Assembly (NCBI RefSeq): GCF_023101765.2
Contig: NC_064230.1
Span: forward strand, 3,844,001-3,908,000
Direction: 5' to 3'
Source of the DNA: Spodoptera frugiperda
Taxonomy: Eukaryota > Arthropoda > Insecta > Lepidoptera > Noctuidae
DNA length: 64,000 bases
Shown: piece by piece, positions 19,370 through 29,754 of the stretch
Layout: the number at the start of each line of letters is the position of its first letter
How positions within the stretch are numbered: the stretch's first letter is position 1
Made by a program: the position numbers and the translations under genes
The notes under the pieces: model-generated
Seen by the model: the letters and a program-made list of their open reading frames with translations, nothing else
Told to the model about the DNA's origin: nothing
Database searches by the model: none

Positions 19370-22300
19370 GTAAGTACCAATTTTTTATTTTAATCTACAT
19401 GTCGACGGTTAAAAGGAAATCGGGTATAAGCAACAAAAATTAAATGTTCAGGAGAGCCGCTTAAACTCGTGGGTCGTCGAAAGAATTCTAGAAAAATGTT
19501 TTTTTTTTGCTAGGATGTAAACGCCAAAAATGTAATCGTAAAACCATGAGAGTAAGCGCATTCAAAAGAGCGGATACCCTATTTCCTTTTAACCGTCGAT
19601 ATAATATACTAATACTCGTATATAAATCTGAAGAGTTTGTTTGAACGCGCTAATCTCCGAAACTACTGGTCCGATTTGAATAATTATTTTTGTGTTGGAT
19701 AGCGCATTTATCGAGGAAGGCTATAGACTATATAACATCACGCTATAACCAATAGGAGCCAAGCAGAGCGGGTGAATCCGCGCGGAAGTAGCTATCTCTA
19801 TATATAATAATCAATTGCTGTTCGTTAGTCTCGCTAAAATTCGAGAACGGTTGGACCGATTTGGCAAATTTTGGTTTTGAATTATTTGTGGAAGTCCAAG
19901 GAAGGTTTAGATTGTGAGAACAAAATGCTTGAGGCGGTACGAAGTTTGCTGGGTCAGCTAGTTCTATTATATAAACATAGGTCGGGTTTTCCTTCCTTAC
20001 GCTATAACTTCAGAACGCACGAAATGATTTCCGCGGTTTTGCATTCGTTCGAAAGGTCTCGGGCTCTGTGAGGTTTATAGCAAAGAAAAATCTGAAAATA
20101 GGGAAAATCTTTGGTGGTGGAAAGGAGTTCGCTGGGTTTGCTAGTTCCATATATTTATTTAAAAATCTCTAAAATTACAATTTTCAATACTCACTACATA
20201 GTATAAAACAAAGTCACTTTCTCTGTCCCTATGTCCCTTTGTATGCTTAAATCTTTAAAACTACGCAACGGATTTTGATGCGGTTTTTTTTAATAGATAG
20301 AGCTGCCAGCAGCGCTCTCTGATAAAATAAGTTTTTTTTTGTATAAAACTTTGCCTCACACTAAGATTTTCTCCTGTGTCGTGGGTGCGTTTACAAACAT
20401 ACAAGTTCACATACACATGACACCCAGACCCGAAACAACAATTTGTGGATCACACAAATAGTTGTTCCGTGCGGGAATCGAACCCGCTACACGCGGTAGC
20501 CGGTTGCTCATGGTTATGACAAAATGGTTTATTTTTTGTAGAAGAGGCTAATAGTCTAGTATTTATTATTTACATCGTCACGCTCTTTATCCCCAAAGGG
20601 GTAGGCAGAAGTGCACATTATGACACGTAATACCACTGTACAATGTACACCCACTTTTCACAATTTATGTTGTAAGTCCCATGTAATAGTACCTTTCTAG
20701 ACTCCGTGCTACTACTGAGAAATTTTCCAAAAACTGAAAAAAGCCCAGTAATACTTCGCCCGACACGGGAATTAAACCCAAGATTTATTGTCCGGCAGTC
20801 GCACGTGCGACCACTCGACCAACGAGGCAGTCTTACTAGTTTGTTCTAGTACATAAAATCTACATAATAATGATATTTTCAGTTATCTAAATAAAAATAA
20901 ATCGGTAAATACGTTGATTAGCGCTTTGTAAACAGCTGATTTGAATAATTAGCGTGCTTTTCCACTAGAGATGTGCTATGCTACGTTGCTGTGGATGCGT
21001 TTGGCTTCCACTAATCATATTCATTGGTACACATAGCTTAGTACTGGTGGAAACAGACTAAGCTTTTGTTTAAGGGGGAAAATCATCCAATGACTTCTCC
21101 CGCCGTGGGCGAGGCGAGAGGGAGTGTTAGAATCTTACTGACTAAAAACCACCCCGTTCCTACTCCTGCTTTCCAGCCGGATCCCCGGTAAACCCGTTAG
21201 GTAATCCGCAGCTCCGGATAACAGACTAGCTATGTTTTTTTATAAGAAAAGATGTGTGCTATGGCCTTCCATGATACATCGCATACTCGAGCTGCGCATC
21301 TTCCTCGCACAACTACATAGCTTAGTATCAGTGGAAACGGTCACATAGTTTTACAGCTTAGCTATTATATCTACGTAGCATAGCTATATAGCACATCTCT
21401 AGTGGAAAAACACCCATGTTCGGGTCTTACTTACCCACAGAAAAAGCGATGGTGGCACATGTATTCCACTCTGCTGTTACCATATGACATTTTGTCGATG
21501 TATAACAATTTAACAATTATTGCTAAATTAAGTAAAATTCATTAATATGACGTAAATTCAATATGTGTGTCAAAATTGTGTTTATACTGATAAATACAAA
21601 CTTAAGATTTACAGTTTTATGAAACCTACTAACTAATTGGCAATGTGACTTTTTTCGAGTTATATGTACTTTCTAAGATTATTTAGATACCTACCACTGA
21701 CAAACGGTGAAGCAAAAGATCGTGAAGAAATCTGCGCTTATACTTTCTTGGTCTTTCAGTATAGTATATTTCAGAATATTTTTAATGACTTCTCTCGCCT
21801 TGGGCGAGGCGAGAAGGAGTTTCAGATTCTTAATGACTAAAAACCTCCCTCCTGATTTTCGAGCCAAAGCCCCGGTAAACCCGCTAGGTAGTCCGCAGCT
21901 CCGGACTTTATGCAGAATAGAGTTAATATTTATTTAACTTCTTTATGTTCTCAAATTGAATTAACTGATCCGGGGTACGAAATTTCTTCACTATTGTAAT
22001 CTTTAAACACAACACTACCTCCCATTAAAGCCGTGGCAGATACTTTTAGCACACTTTATATAATAAAACTGTGGCGCTTATATACTCAAATTTCACATAC
22101 ACATCACCTACATACAGTAGGAAGTGTAATTCGATCTATTAAATCGCAAAGTTGCATGTTTTTTGGCTCAGGCATTCTTGAGTAGCCTAATTTTTGCTGT
22201 TTTAGAATACACAGACATACATATGTAATATAAATATGTTATTTACACGTGCTAGTATATATGTTTACGTATGTAAACAGTAATGTATTAATTACAAGTT

Positions 22301-25300
22301 TATTTGATAATGAAATTATTATTTTAAGAGTTATTCAACGTTTAATGTTTGTCGTTATCTCTACGCTTGACAGTTTGGCAGGCTTTTTTGAAGGGGGAAA
22401 ATCATCCAATGACTTCTCTCGCCTTAGGTGAAGCGAGAGAGAGTGTCAGACTCTTACTGACTAAAAACCACCCCGTTCCTACTCCTGCTTTTCGAGCCGG
22501 AGCCCCGGTAACCCGCTAGGTAGTCCGCAGCTCCGGATCTGTCTGGCATGCTTAGGTGTGGGAAAGCCATGCTTCGGCACTGCTTGACCGGCTCGACCGG
22601 AGCGATTCTACGGCCCCACAGAAAACTGACGTGATATAACGCTTGCGTTGTGTTTAGCTGTGAGTGAAGCCGGCAATACCTAATCCTTCTGCCTAACCCC
22701 TTAGGGAAAAAAGCCGTGACGATTATACTGAGTACAGCCGCGCCTCCGTCGGTATGCACTGGGCCTAAATCTTTTGGTTATTAAAAGGAAGTATTTGTCT
22801 AGAATGGCGCCAAAGCCTTATAATATTAAGAAATCTTACATTCATAAAAATTGCAAGAAAACACTAATAGTTGCTACGCATTTGATAATTATAATTAAAA
22901 TATTAAGACGCACAAATAGGTATACTTTTGTCAAAATTTCTTCATTATATTTTAAACCCTATCTCGAAACATATAAGGTTGAATATCAATTAGACATATC
23001 AGTATAAACTTAAAATGCTGTTGTCCACATATTTTGAAATGTGATACTAAAGAAATGCATCGTGACTTTGTGACAAGGACGCGTGGTTTAAGTCATAAGC
23101 GGGGGCGATTTTATCAATAACCTTAATCTCTGACTGCTTCTTTGGTCGAGTGCGACTGCTGGACAACGTTTTTATTCCGTTCCCGTAAAAAATATTGAAT
23201 AAAGTTTATAAGTATTCTATGTCCATCTCTTGGTTTTAAACTACCTATTAACTAAGGTTTGTGGGTTTGAAATTTAAGGGTTATTGGGGAATCCGGGATT
23301 GGGAAGTTGGGCAATTGGACCTCCGGTAACCTCACACAATGCAAGCGTTGTTTCACGACGGTTTTCTGTAAAGCTGTGCTATCTCTCCGGTCGAGCCAGC
23401 CCATTCGTGCCGAAGCATGACTCTCCCACACTTGTTTACTATCGTGGTATTAGTGTGTATCTTGTGAATTGGACCAAACAATTCTACCTTATAGACGTAT
23501 AGGCGTAGACACAATAATTTCATGAATGCAATTAGTTTTGTTACTACATACGCAATGCGAGAATGCGTTTCATATTTCAAATTATACATTTAAGTGATAA
23601 AAATGATCTGATCCCCTGACCTACAATGTGCTTCTAGGTTAAATTTTATTATAGTCATTCATACATCTGATGGTATACAGAAACTACAGAGCGCCACCTA
23701 CTACGCTCCTTACATACTTCTTTAGCTTCCATCACTTTCATACATCTGATGGTATACAGAAACTACAGAGCGCCACCTACTACGCTCTTTACATACTTCT
23801 TAAGCTTCCATCACATTCATACATCTGATGGTATACAGAAACTACAGAGCGCCGTCTACTACGCTACTTACATACTTCTTTAGCTTACATCACATTCATA
23901 CATCTGATGGTATACAGAAACTTCAGAGCGCCGCCTACTACGCTCCTTACATACTTCTTTAGCTTCCATCACATTCATACATCTGATGGTATACAGAAAC
24001 TTCAGAGCGCCGCCTACTACGCTCCTTACATACTTCTTTAGCTTCCATCACATTCATACGTCTGATGGTATACAGAAACTTCAGAGCGCCGCCTACTACG
24101 CTCCTTACATACTTCTTTAGCTTCCATCACATTCATACATCTGATGGTATACAGAAACTTCAGAGCGCCACCTACTGCGCTCCTTACATACTTCTTTAGC
24201 TTCCATCACATTCATACATCTGATGGTATACAGAAACTTCAGAGCGCCGCCTACTACGCTCCTTACATACTTCTTTAGCTTCCATCACATTCATACATCT
24301 GATGGTATACAGAAACTTCAGAGCGCCGCCTACTACGCTCCTTACATACTTCTTTAGCTTCCATCACATTCATACATCTGATGGTATACAGAAACTTCAG
24401 AGCGCCGCCTACTACGCTCCTTACATACTTCTTTAGCTTCCATCACATTCATACATCTGATGGTATACAGAAACTTCAGAGCGCCGCCTACTACGCTCCT
24501 TACATACTTCTTTAGCTTCCATCACATTCATACATCTGATGGTATACAGAAACTTCAGAGCGCCGCCTACTACGCTCCTTACATACTTCTTTAGCTTCCA
24601 TCACATTCATACATCTGATGGTTTACAGAAACTACAGAGCGCCGCCTACTACGCTCCTTACATACTTCTTTAGCTTCCATCACATTCATACAAGCACTAA
24701 ACATGAATTCTGCTATAAATGCCACGTCACGCCTTTTATCTCCAAAGGGGTAGGCAGAGGTGCACATTATAGTACGTAATGCCACTATACAATGTACCAC
24801 TTTTCACCATTTCTGTTATAAGTCCCATGTAATAATGACACTATTATATGGCATTAGTGCCATATACTGGGTACAATCACAGACTCCGTACTACTACGTA
24901 GAAATTTTCGAAAAACCGAAAAAAAAACCAGTAATACTTTGCTCGACACGGGAATCGAACCTGAGACCCCTTGTCTGGCACTCACACTTGCAACCTCTCG
25001 ACCAACGAGGCAGTCTGCTATCATTAAAACTAAAAATCTATTCTCCTTGTTACAGCACTAGCCCTTTGCGACTGGTCGAACCTGCAGCTCCGCAGAAGAA
25101 ACCTGGCGCGCCGCCACTGCGGTCCCAAGCAACACACTGACAACTACGCCCGCATCGGAGACGTCGCCACCTTCGAGTCAGTAGAACTCATCCAGACCCT
25201 CAAAGGTATCACTAGGAACTCCGACGAAGCTCTCAACCTAAAACCGATCTTAATGACAACTGCTATGAACATGTTTACCCACTATATGTGCAATGTAAGA

Positions 25301-26293
25301 TTCGACGCGGACACAGACAAAGATTTTAAGAAAATCGTTGACCATTTCGATGAAATCTTCTGGGAGATCAACCAGGGATACGCTTTGGATTTCCTGCCTT
25401 GGCTCAAACCGTTCTACAAGAAGCATTTGGATAAACTTTCCAACTGGTCTTCTGATATCCGTGCCTTCATCCTCTCAAGGATTGTGGAGCAAAGAGAAAT
25501 GAACTTGGACATTGAGGGGCCAGAAAAAGACTTTTTGGATGGTCTACTCAAAGTCCTTCACGAAGACCCGACTGTAGACAGGAACACGATCATTTTCATG
25601 TTAGAAGACTTCCTTGGTGGACATTCTTCTGTCGGAAACTTGGTTATGTTATGCCTCACAGCTGTCGCTAGGGACCCAGAAGTAGGAAGGAAGATTAGGG
25701 CAGAGTTGGACGCGTTGACAAAAGGCAAACGGCCCGTCAGTCTTCTGGACAGACAGAGCATCCCGTACACAGAAGCTACAGTTCTAGAATGCCTAAGATA
25801 CGCCTCATCGCCCATCGTACCTCATGTAGCGACAGAGAACGCGACCGTCGCAGGATACGGAGTCGAGAAAGGAACGATAGTCTTCATAAACAACTATGAG
25901 CTAAACACGTCAGAGGAATACTGGGAAAGACCAGAGGAATTTGACCCTTCACGCTTCTTGGAGAAGACTAAAGTTCGTGTGCGCAGAAATTCGTTGTGCG
26001 ATTCTGGTATGGAGTCTGATGGTGAAAGGCCTTCGAAGCAGGCTGAAGGTAATGTGGAGAAGGAGGTATGGTCGGTAAAGAGGAACATCCCTCATTTCTT
26101 GCCATTCAGTATTGGGAAGCGCACCTGTATCGGTCAGACCCTTGTTACAACAATGAGTTTTGTCATGTTCGCCAATATTATGCAAGAATTTGAAGTCGGG
26201 GCGGAAAGTCTAGAAGATCTGCGTCAAAAGCCAGCTTGCGTAGCTTTACCTAAAGATACCTACAACTTGTACTTGATACCACGTAAACATTGA
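18988..26293 (+). CDS. spo: spook: cytochrome P450 CYP307A-type, ecdysteroid biosynthesis
   Basis: Join of 18988-19369 and 25056-26293, 1620 nt, 539 residues plus stop. The family is the Halloween P450 spook/spookier, an ER-bound monooxygenase acting in the uncharacterised 'black box' steps between 7-dehydrocholesterol and the ketodiol in prothoracic-gland ecdysone synthesis. The product has an N-terminal anchor, a PGPTPLP hinge at 44-50, an I-helix GGHSS at 315-319, ExxR at 372-375, FDPSRF at 423-428 and the haem loop FSIGKRTCIG at 478-487 with Cys485 as haem ligand. The sequence spanning the splice, GDRNNSLALCDW, is a CYP307A hallmark. The start was chosen because the first in-frame ATG after the predicted transcription start directly precedes the membrane anchor and has A at -3. 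The length is typical for the family. CYP307A1 versus A2 cannot be decided without a tree. Confidence 0.93.
19401..19600. repeat. MITE in the spook intron
   Basis: Imperfect inverted ends: GTCGACGGTTAAAAGGAAAT at 19401 and ATTTCCTTTTAACCGTCGAT ending at 19600. The 200-bp interior has no ORF. Confidence 0.8.
19601..20330 (-). repeat. Degenerate dispersed repeats
   Basis: Contains GAAGAGTTTGTTTGAACGC, GGTCGGGTTTTCCTTCCTTA and GGTCTCGGGCTCTGTGAGG. The last two phrases recur at 53325-53415 and in reverse at 10220-10310. 20225-20290 (ACTACGCAACGGATTTTGAT) recurs in reverse at 45130-45160. This is a multi-copy transposon family of unknown class. Confidence 0.5.
20330..20510 (-). repeat. SINE-B
   Basis: Minus-strand copy: T-run, TCTCCTGTGTCGTGGGTGCG, AACAACAATTTGTGGATCAC, and the box B complement GGGAATCGAACCCGC near the right end. 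Confidence 0.85.
20573..20830 (-). repeat. SINE-A
   Basis: From the tail complement CGTCACGCTCTTTATCCCC to the head complement CGACCACTCGACCAACGAGG. The box B complement is degenerate (GGAATTAAACC). Confidence 0.85.
20954..21414. mobile_element. MITE-K split by an LR1-tail
   Basis: Ends GTGCTTTTCCACTAGAGATG and CATCTCTAGTGGAAAAACAC. The element is interrupted at CAGACTAAGC (about 21062) by an LR1-tail and resumes at AACAGACTAGCTATG (21230); the repeated AACAGACTA suggests the target-site duplication. Confidence 0.85.
21069..21227 (-). repeat. LR1-tail nested in MITE-K
   Basis: TTAAGGGGGAAAATCATCC through GGTAATCCGCAGCTCCGG. Confidence 0.85.
21635..21770 (+). repeat. SINE-C fragment
   Basis: GGCAATGTGACTTTTTTCGA and ACAAACGGTGAAGCAAAAG, ending in the GAAATCTGCGCTTATA segment. 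Confidence 0.65.
21783..21905 (-). repeat. LR1-tail, decayed
   Basis: ATGACTTCTCTCGCCTTGGG to GGTAGTCCGCAGCTCCGG, with a deletion in the ACCACCCCGTTCC segment. Confidence 0.75.
22385..22537 (-). repeat. LR1-tail
   Basis: TTTTTTGAAGGGGGAAAAT to GGTAGTCCGCAGCTCCGG, nearly intact. Confidence 0.85.
22553..22722 (+). repeat. Rep-E 5' part fused to a SINE-A tail
   Basis: GTGTGGGAAAGCCATGCTTC to about 22665, then TTCTGCCTAACCCCTTAGGG and AAAAGCCGTGACG, the end of a SINE-A. Confidence 0.6.
23265..23435 (-). repeat. Rep-E 5' half
   Basis: AATTTAAGGGTTATTGGGG to GCATGACTCTCCCACACTTG. Confidence 0.75.
23656..24692. repeat. 79-bp tandem array, 13 copies, in the spook intron
   Basis: TACATCTGATGGTATACAGA recurs at exact 79-bp steps from 23662 to 24610. 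Units are very similar, and copies in the middle share the variants AACTTCAGAGCGCCGCC, which suggests recent expansion from the centre. No ORF spans the array. Single diverged relics of the unit are at 1079-1130 and, for the GCGCTCTGTAG part, near 63508. Confidence 0.95.
24717..25013 (-). mobile_element. SINE-A next to the spook 3' splice site
   Basis: Minus-strand SINE flanked by TCTGCTAT at 24709-24716 and 25014-25021, an 8-bp target-site duplication. It ends 42 bp before exon 2, leaving only ATTAAAACTAAAAATC for a branch point plus the pyrimidine tract. Confidence 0.88.
25056..26293 (+). CDS. spo: spook exon 2 (catalytic region)
   Basis: Encodes residues 128 (last two bases) to 539 and the stop at 26291-26293. 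It carries all P450 signatures: I-helix, K-helix ExxR, PERF-type FDPSRF, and haem loop with Cys485 (codon 26126-26128). Between FDPSRF and the haem loop lies a hydrophilic insert with SLCDSGMESDGERPS, longer than in most P450s; a long loop here fits my recollection of CYP307A proteins. No frameshift or internal stop. The codons are GC-richer than the flanks, as expected for a constrained gene. Confidence 0.95.
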
Positions 26294-26425
26294 TTCGGAA
26301 TTGATGAGTATTTTGAGCTTGATTTCTTTTTTGGGCTTTGTTTCTAGTTTGAGAGTCTTGGTTTTATGAAAATTTGTATTGGAATTCTAATGTAGGTATG
26401 CAATTTGAAAATGAATATCAAATCG

Positions 26426-26605
26426 ACTGCACGGTTGGCGCGGTGGCTGGGCAACTGGCTGCCGTGCAACGTGTAGCGAGTTCTCCCGCACAGAGCAACT
26501 CTTTGTGTGATCCACAAATTGTTGTTTCGGGTCTGGGTGTCATGTGTATGTGAACTTGTATGTTTGTAAACGCACCCACGACACAGGAGGAAAATCCTTT
26601 TGTAT
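26426..26605 (+). mobile_element. SINE-B 130 bp after the spook stop codon
   Basis: GACTGCACGGTTGGCGCGGT head, a degenerate box B, then CACAAATTGTTGTTTCGGGT to ACACAGGAGGAAAATCC. It lacks a long A-tail. If the transcript extends past here, the SINE is part of the spook 3' UTR. Confidence 0.85.
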
Positions 26606-27063
26606 ACTAATGATTTAGACAAAACCATATCGTTTTAAAGTCTTCAATGTAGATTCTCTTTCTTAAACGAATACCAAAAAAGAATCAAGAAGGGTTCGCT
26701 CAAAAATTTAATTTATTTTCTTTGAAATAATTCGATTACTTTTTCTTAAATAAGTTATTTTTCTTATCATTATTTTTTCGGTAATCTGACAAGGCATTAC
26801 GTGGGTAACATTACGAAAAATATTCAAATATTTATAGTACAATTACTTGAATTACAAATTGCAGAATCTTGGGATCAAAATGAAGGTTTTATGTGAATGT
26901 GGGAATATGTGATTGTCACTAAGTTTTTAGGAAATGCATTTCAAATCATAATAGAATCTCAAAACTAAAAATATATTGTACAAAGAGGTAATGTAAGGAA
27001 CTTTATAATCAAAAAGTTTAGTACACCAATTCTATTTTAAATTACAAAAAAAAAAAAACTGTA

Positions 27064-27130
27064 AAGTGAAAAGTGGTTGTACATTTTAATTTGCACCTCT
27101 GCCTACCCCTTCGGGGATGAAAGGCGTGAA
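27064..27130 (+). repeat. SINE-A tail fragment
   Basis: AAGTGAAAAGTGGTTGTACA, then CACCTCTGCCTACCCCTTCG and GATGAAAGGCGTG. Confidence 0.65.
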
Positions 27131-27189
27131 AAACAATTTTGTATTTTTATAGTAACTGTCGTGAGACATACTAATTTAACTAAATCAGT

Positions 27190-27262
27190 CATCAGGATCG
27201 CTCATGATGAAAAGTCCCTCTTTGACTCAAAACTAGTACCTAGAGCTTTTCTCCATTAATGT
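27190..27262 (+). repeat. Repeat J fragment
   Basis: CGCTCATGATGAAAAGTCC and ACTCAAAACTAGTACCTAG match repeat J at 16970 and 32445. Confidence 0.45.
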
Positions 27263-28586
27263 TCGTGATTTTTTAGTTAGAACTATTTGAGATAATTTAA
27301 ATTCTTTTTAACACCAAATAATTAACTATTTAACAAAAATACTTAATTTGATTATAAAGTTCCCTGCATACCTTTATATTAGCTAAGATAAAAAATACAA
27401 AAATGTAGTTATAACGACAGAAAAGTTCCTTTTAAAATACTAACTTTATATAAAAATGTTGCATTTTAAACTAGAATATATTTTTTCATACATAGGCAAT
27501 AATTGGGGGTATAAACGTAAAAAAAAAAACGACTGTATCATGCTTAGTGGACTAATGCTTGTATTTAGTTTAAAAAAAAATGTTTCAAATGAAGATTTAT
27601 GCTAAAAGAATGACACATTATCATTTTAAAATGCATTTTTTTATCATATGAAACATTTTTTTGTGTAGAAATGTAGTATTTTAGTTTTTCATTAAACGTA
27701 GTGAATTTGATCATCTCTTAGAGTTCTTTTTAATTATAAAATCTCATCAATATTGGCTGTTTTAAAAAAAATATGACACCGAGAGAGCGTTTAGTTAGAA
27801 AGTTGATAATAGCGACATCTAGTATCGAGTAGACAAAGCATTTTCGTGTTAATTTATAATTTACATCGCTCTTCGGTTCTAATTGGGTAAATGAATGTTT
27901 GATGTTGTATTAACTTGTAGAACTGGTAAAATCATTAGAAATAGTAATTAAAATATAGACTTAAAACGGGGGAAAATTATGTAAAACACTCTTATTAAGA
28001 ATTACTTAGATGTTGTTTATTAATTTAAAATAAATAAAATATAATAATTACTTAAAATGTTACTACAAAAGTTCCTAAAAGACGAAATTATTGTATAGTT
28101 TGAACAATTTATAATAATAATAATTATGGCTTATTTCCAAAGAATTGTAACGTTGTATTAATTTAATTCAAATACTTTCCTTGTAGACGCAAAATTTAAT
28201 TGTCAAATTGTATTGCCGCCATTTTCAAATACGTCGCCATCTTTTTATGTAACCACAGATTAAAAATAATTTTGTAATGACTGTGAATGAATGAAAGAAT
28301 GATTTTGACAGTTGCCGAATATAAAATTTTTGTAAAAATAAATAATGAAATGACTTGATAATGTAGTAGTGTTAGTTTAAATGTGATCTATAGTTGAATT
28401 AGAAAAGAAATTATAGAGAATCTTTTGCAAATGATGTTTGTTGTTTTATTTTCTTTTCTTATTATTAATTATTTACCGACAAAAATACACACAAATTACA
28501 GAATAATACCTCTTACTTAAAGTACATGTGAATACACACCCACACATACAAACGCACACATTTTACAAAAATACATTTTACTTGAG

Positions 28587-28733
28587 GTACGGTAAAACCG
28601 AGTGGATAGAATTCGAGGGGTGAATAGATACAGACGAGGAATGAATAGTTGTTGGTAAAATGTTCTAACATCTATTCACCCCTTTCCTGTATCTATTCAC
28701 CATTTGAATTTTATTCACCCCGTTTTACGGTAC
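28587..28733. repeat. MITE, GTACGGTAAAAC inverted ends
   Basis: 147 bp: GTACGGTAAAACCGAGTGGA at the left and TTCACCCCGTTTTACGGTAC at the right, with additional inverted GGGGTGAATAGATACAG/CTGTATCTATTCACC inside. Confidence 0.85.
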
Positions 28734-28740
28734 AGATTTT

Positions 28741-29110
28741 CAGTATAAATCTCCCGATTGATTTCAATCATGGTGGCAAGTCTTCCAGAAGGTCAACCAG
28801 ATTTGCTCTCTACGCTCCGATAGCTAATATAAATATTTCTCCTTAAGTACATAAATCTTCCGATCGATTTCGATCACGGTGGCCAGTCTGTCTAACTAGA
28901 CTAGCCCATTACACGAAAGATAGTTTAGTGCACAAGTGTGTGCGCAAACACAGGTGCAGTCTCTATTCCCTCACTGTCTGCACCTGATGAGACGGTAGAC
29001 TAACACGACTGGAAAAAAATCAGGCGCAGGACCAACGGCTTTATGTGCTTTCCGAGGCACGCTTGTGGAAACACCGCCAAACTCTCTGACTCTAAGCTAA
29101 TAATGGTTAT
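28741..29110. repeat. Dispersed repeat of unknown class
   Basis: GATTGATTTCAATCATGGTG (28757) and GATCGATTTCGATCACGGTG (28862) are an internal diverged duplicate. It then reads AGGCGCAGGACCAACGGC and GTGCTTTCCGAGGCACGC, phrases I associate with common moth repeats. No ORF. Confidence 0.45.
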
Positions 29111-29230
29111 TTTACTCAAAAATGCCATTACCACTTTTGTACGGCTGTCGGTCACCCAGCTACTGCGCCAATCATGCATATTTGATTGATTTTTGATAAC
29201 AGATATTTGGCTTACAATATACTCACTCCC

Positions 29231-29366
29231 TTAATTATTATGTTATCGGCTGACTCACGTAACTGTTTGACGAGGAACTCGACTAGTTTCATGCCATGCT
29301 AAAGGCTCATATTCATGAGCAGTTGTAACGTAGTGTACGTGAGTAAGCCTTTAACATAATAATTAA
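29231..29366. repeat. Palindromic MITE
   Basis: TTAATTATTATGTTATCGGC..GACTCACGTAAC at the left and GTACGTGAGTAAGCC..TTAACATAATAATTAA at the right are inverted. A half copy is at 3657-3745. Confidence 0.75.
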
Positions 29367-29374
29367 TTTAGTAT

Positions 29375-29635
29375 ATCTGCAACAAGGGGTCTCGGTTTCG
29401 ATTCCCGCGTGGGGTAAAGTATTACTGGGCTTTATTCAGTTTTTCGAAAATTTCTTAGTAGTAGCACGGAGTCTGGAATTGTGCCCAGTATATGGCAATA
29501 GACTCACCCCCTATTACATGGGACTTCTAACACAAATGGTGAAAAGTAGGTGTACATTGTATAGCAGCATTACGTGCCGTAATGTGCACCTCTGCCTACC
29601 CCTTCGGGGGTAAAAGGTGTGACGTTGCAATAGTT
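29375..29635 (+). repeat. SINE-A, partial head
   Basis: Starts within the head (GGTCTCGGTTTCGATTCCCG) and runs to TTCGGGGGTAAAAGGTGTGA. Confidence 0.85.
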
Positions 29636-29754
29636 TTGTTTATTGAAACCTCTCGTAGTATTACCACGTATTACTACTCCTGCTTCGAGTCAGGCAGCGC
29701 TACGATAATCTCTGTAGTTCTGGTCAGCCCCGGTAAGGCAATAATGTGAACACC

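Larger units (their letters stand above)
19370..25055 (+). other. spo: spook intron 1, 5686 bp, packed with repeats
   Basis: GT-AG intron with strong donor GTAAGT and acceptor TTCTCCTTGTTACAG. It splits codon Ser128 (phase 1). From 5' to 3' it holds a MITE, degraded repeats, SINE-B, SINE-A, a MITE-K with a nested LINE tail, SINE-C and LINE-tail fragments, Rep-E fragments, a 79-bp tandem array and a SINE-A 42 bp before the exon. No other gene was seen inside. Confidence 0.9.
26294..28345 (+). other. spook 3' flank / possible 3' UTR
   Basis: No canonical AATAAA was found from the stop codon until 28029-28038 (two overlapping) and 28337-28342, with ATTAAA at 27691-27696. The 3' UTR is either long or uses a variant signal. 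The stretch is AT-rich and contains a SINE-B, SINE-A and repeat-J fragments but no gene. Confidence 0.35.

Noticed and set aside
23656..24692. CRISPR array or coding repeat
   Set aside because: Units are contiguous without spacers, and stops occur in the frames examined.
25558..26185. Minus-strand ORFs across spook exon 2
   Set aside because: Antisense of a clearly coding P450 exon with no family match.
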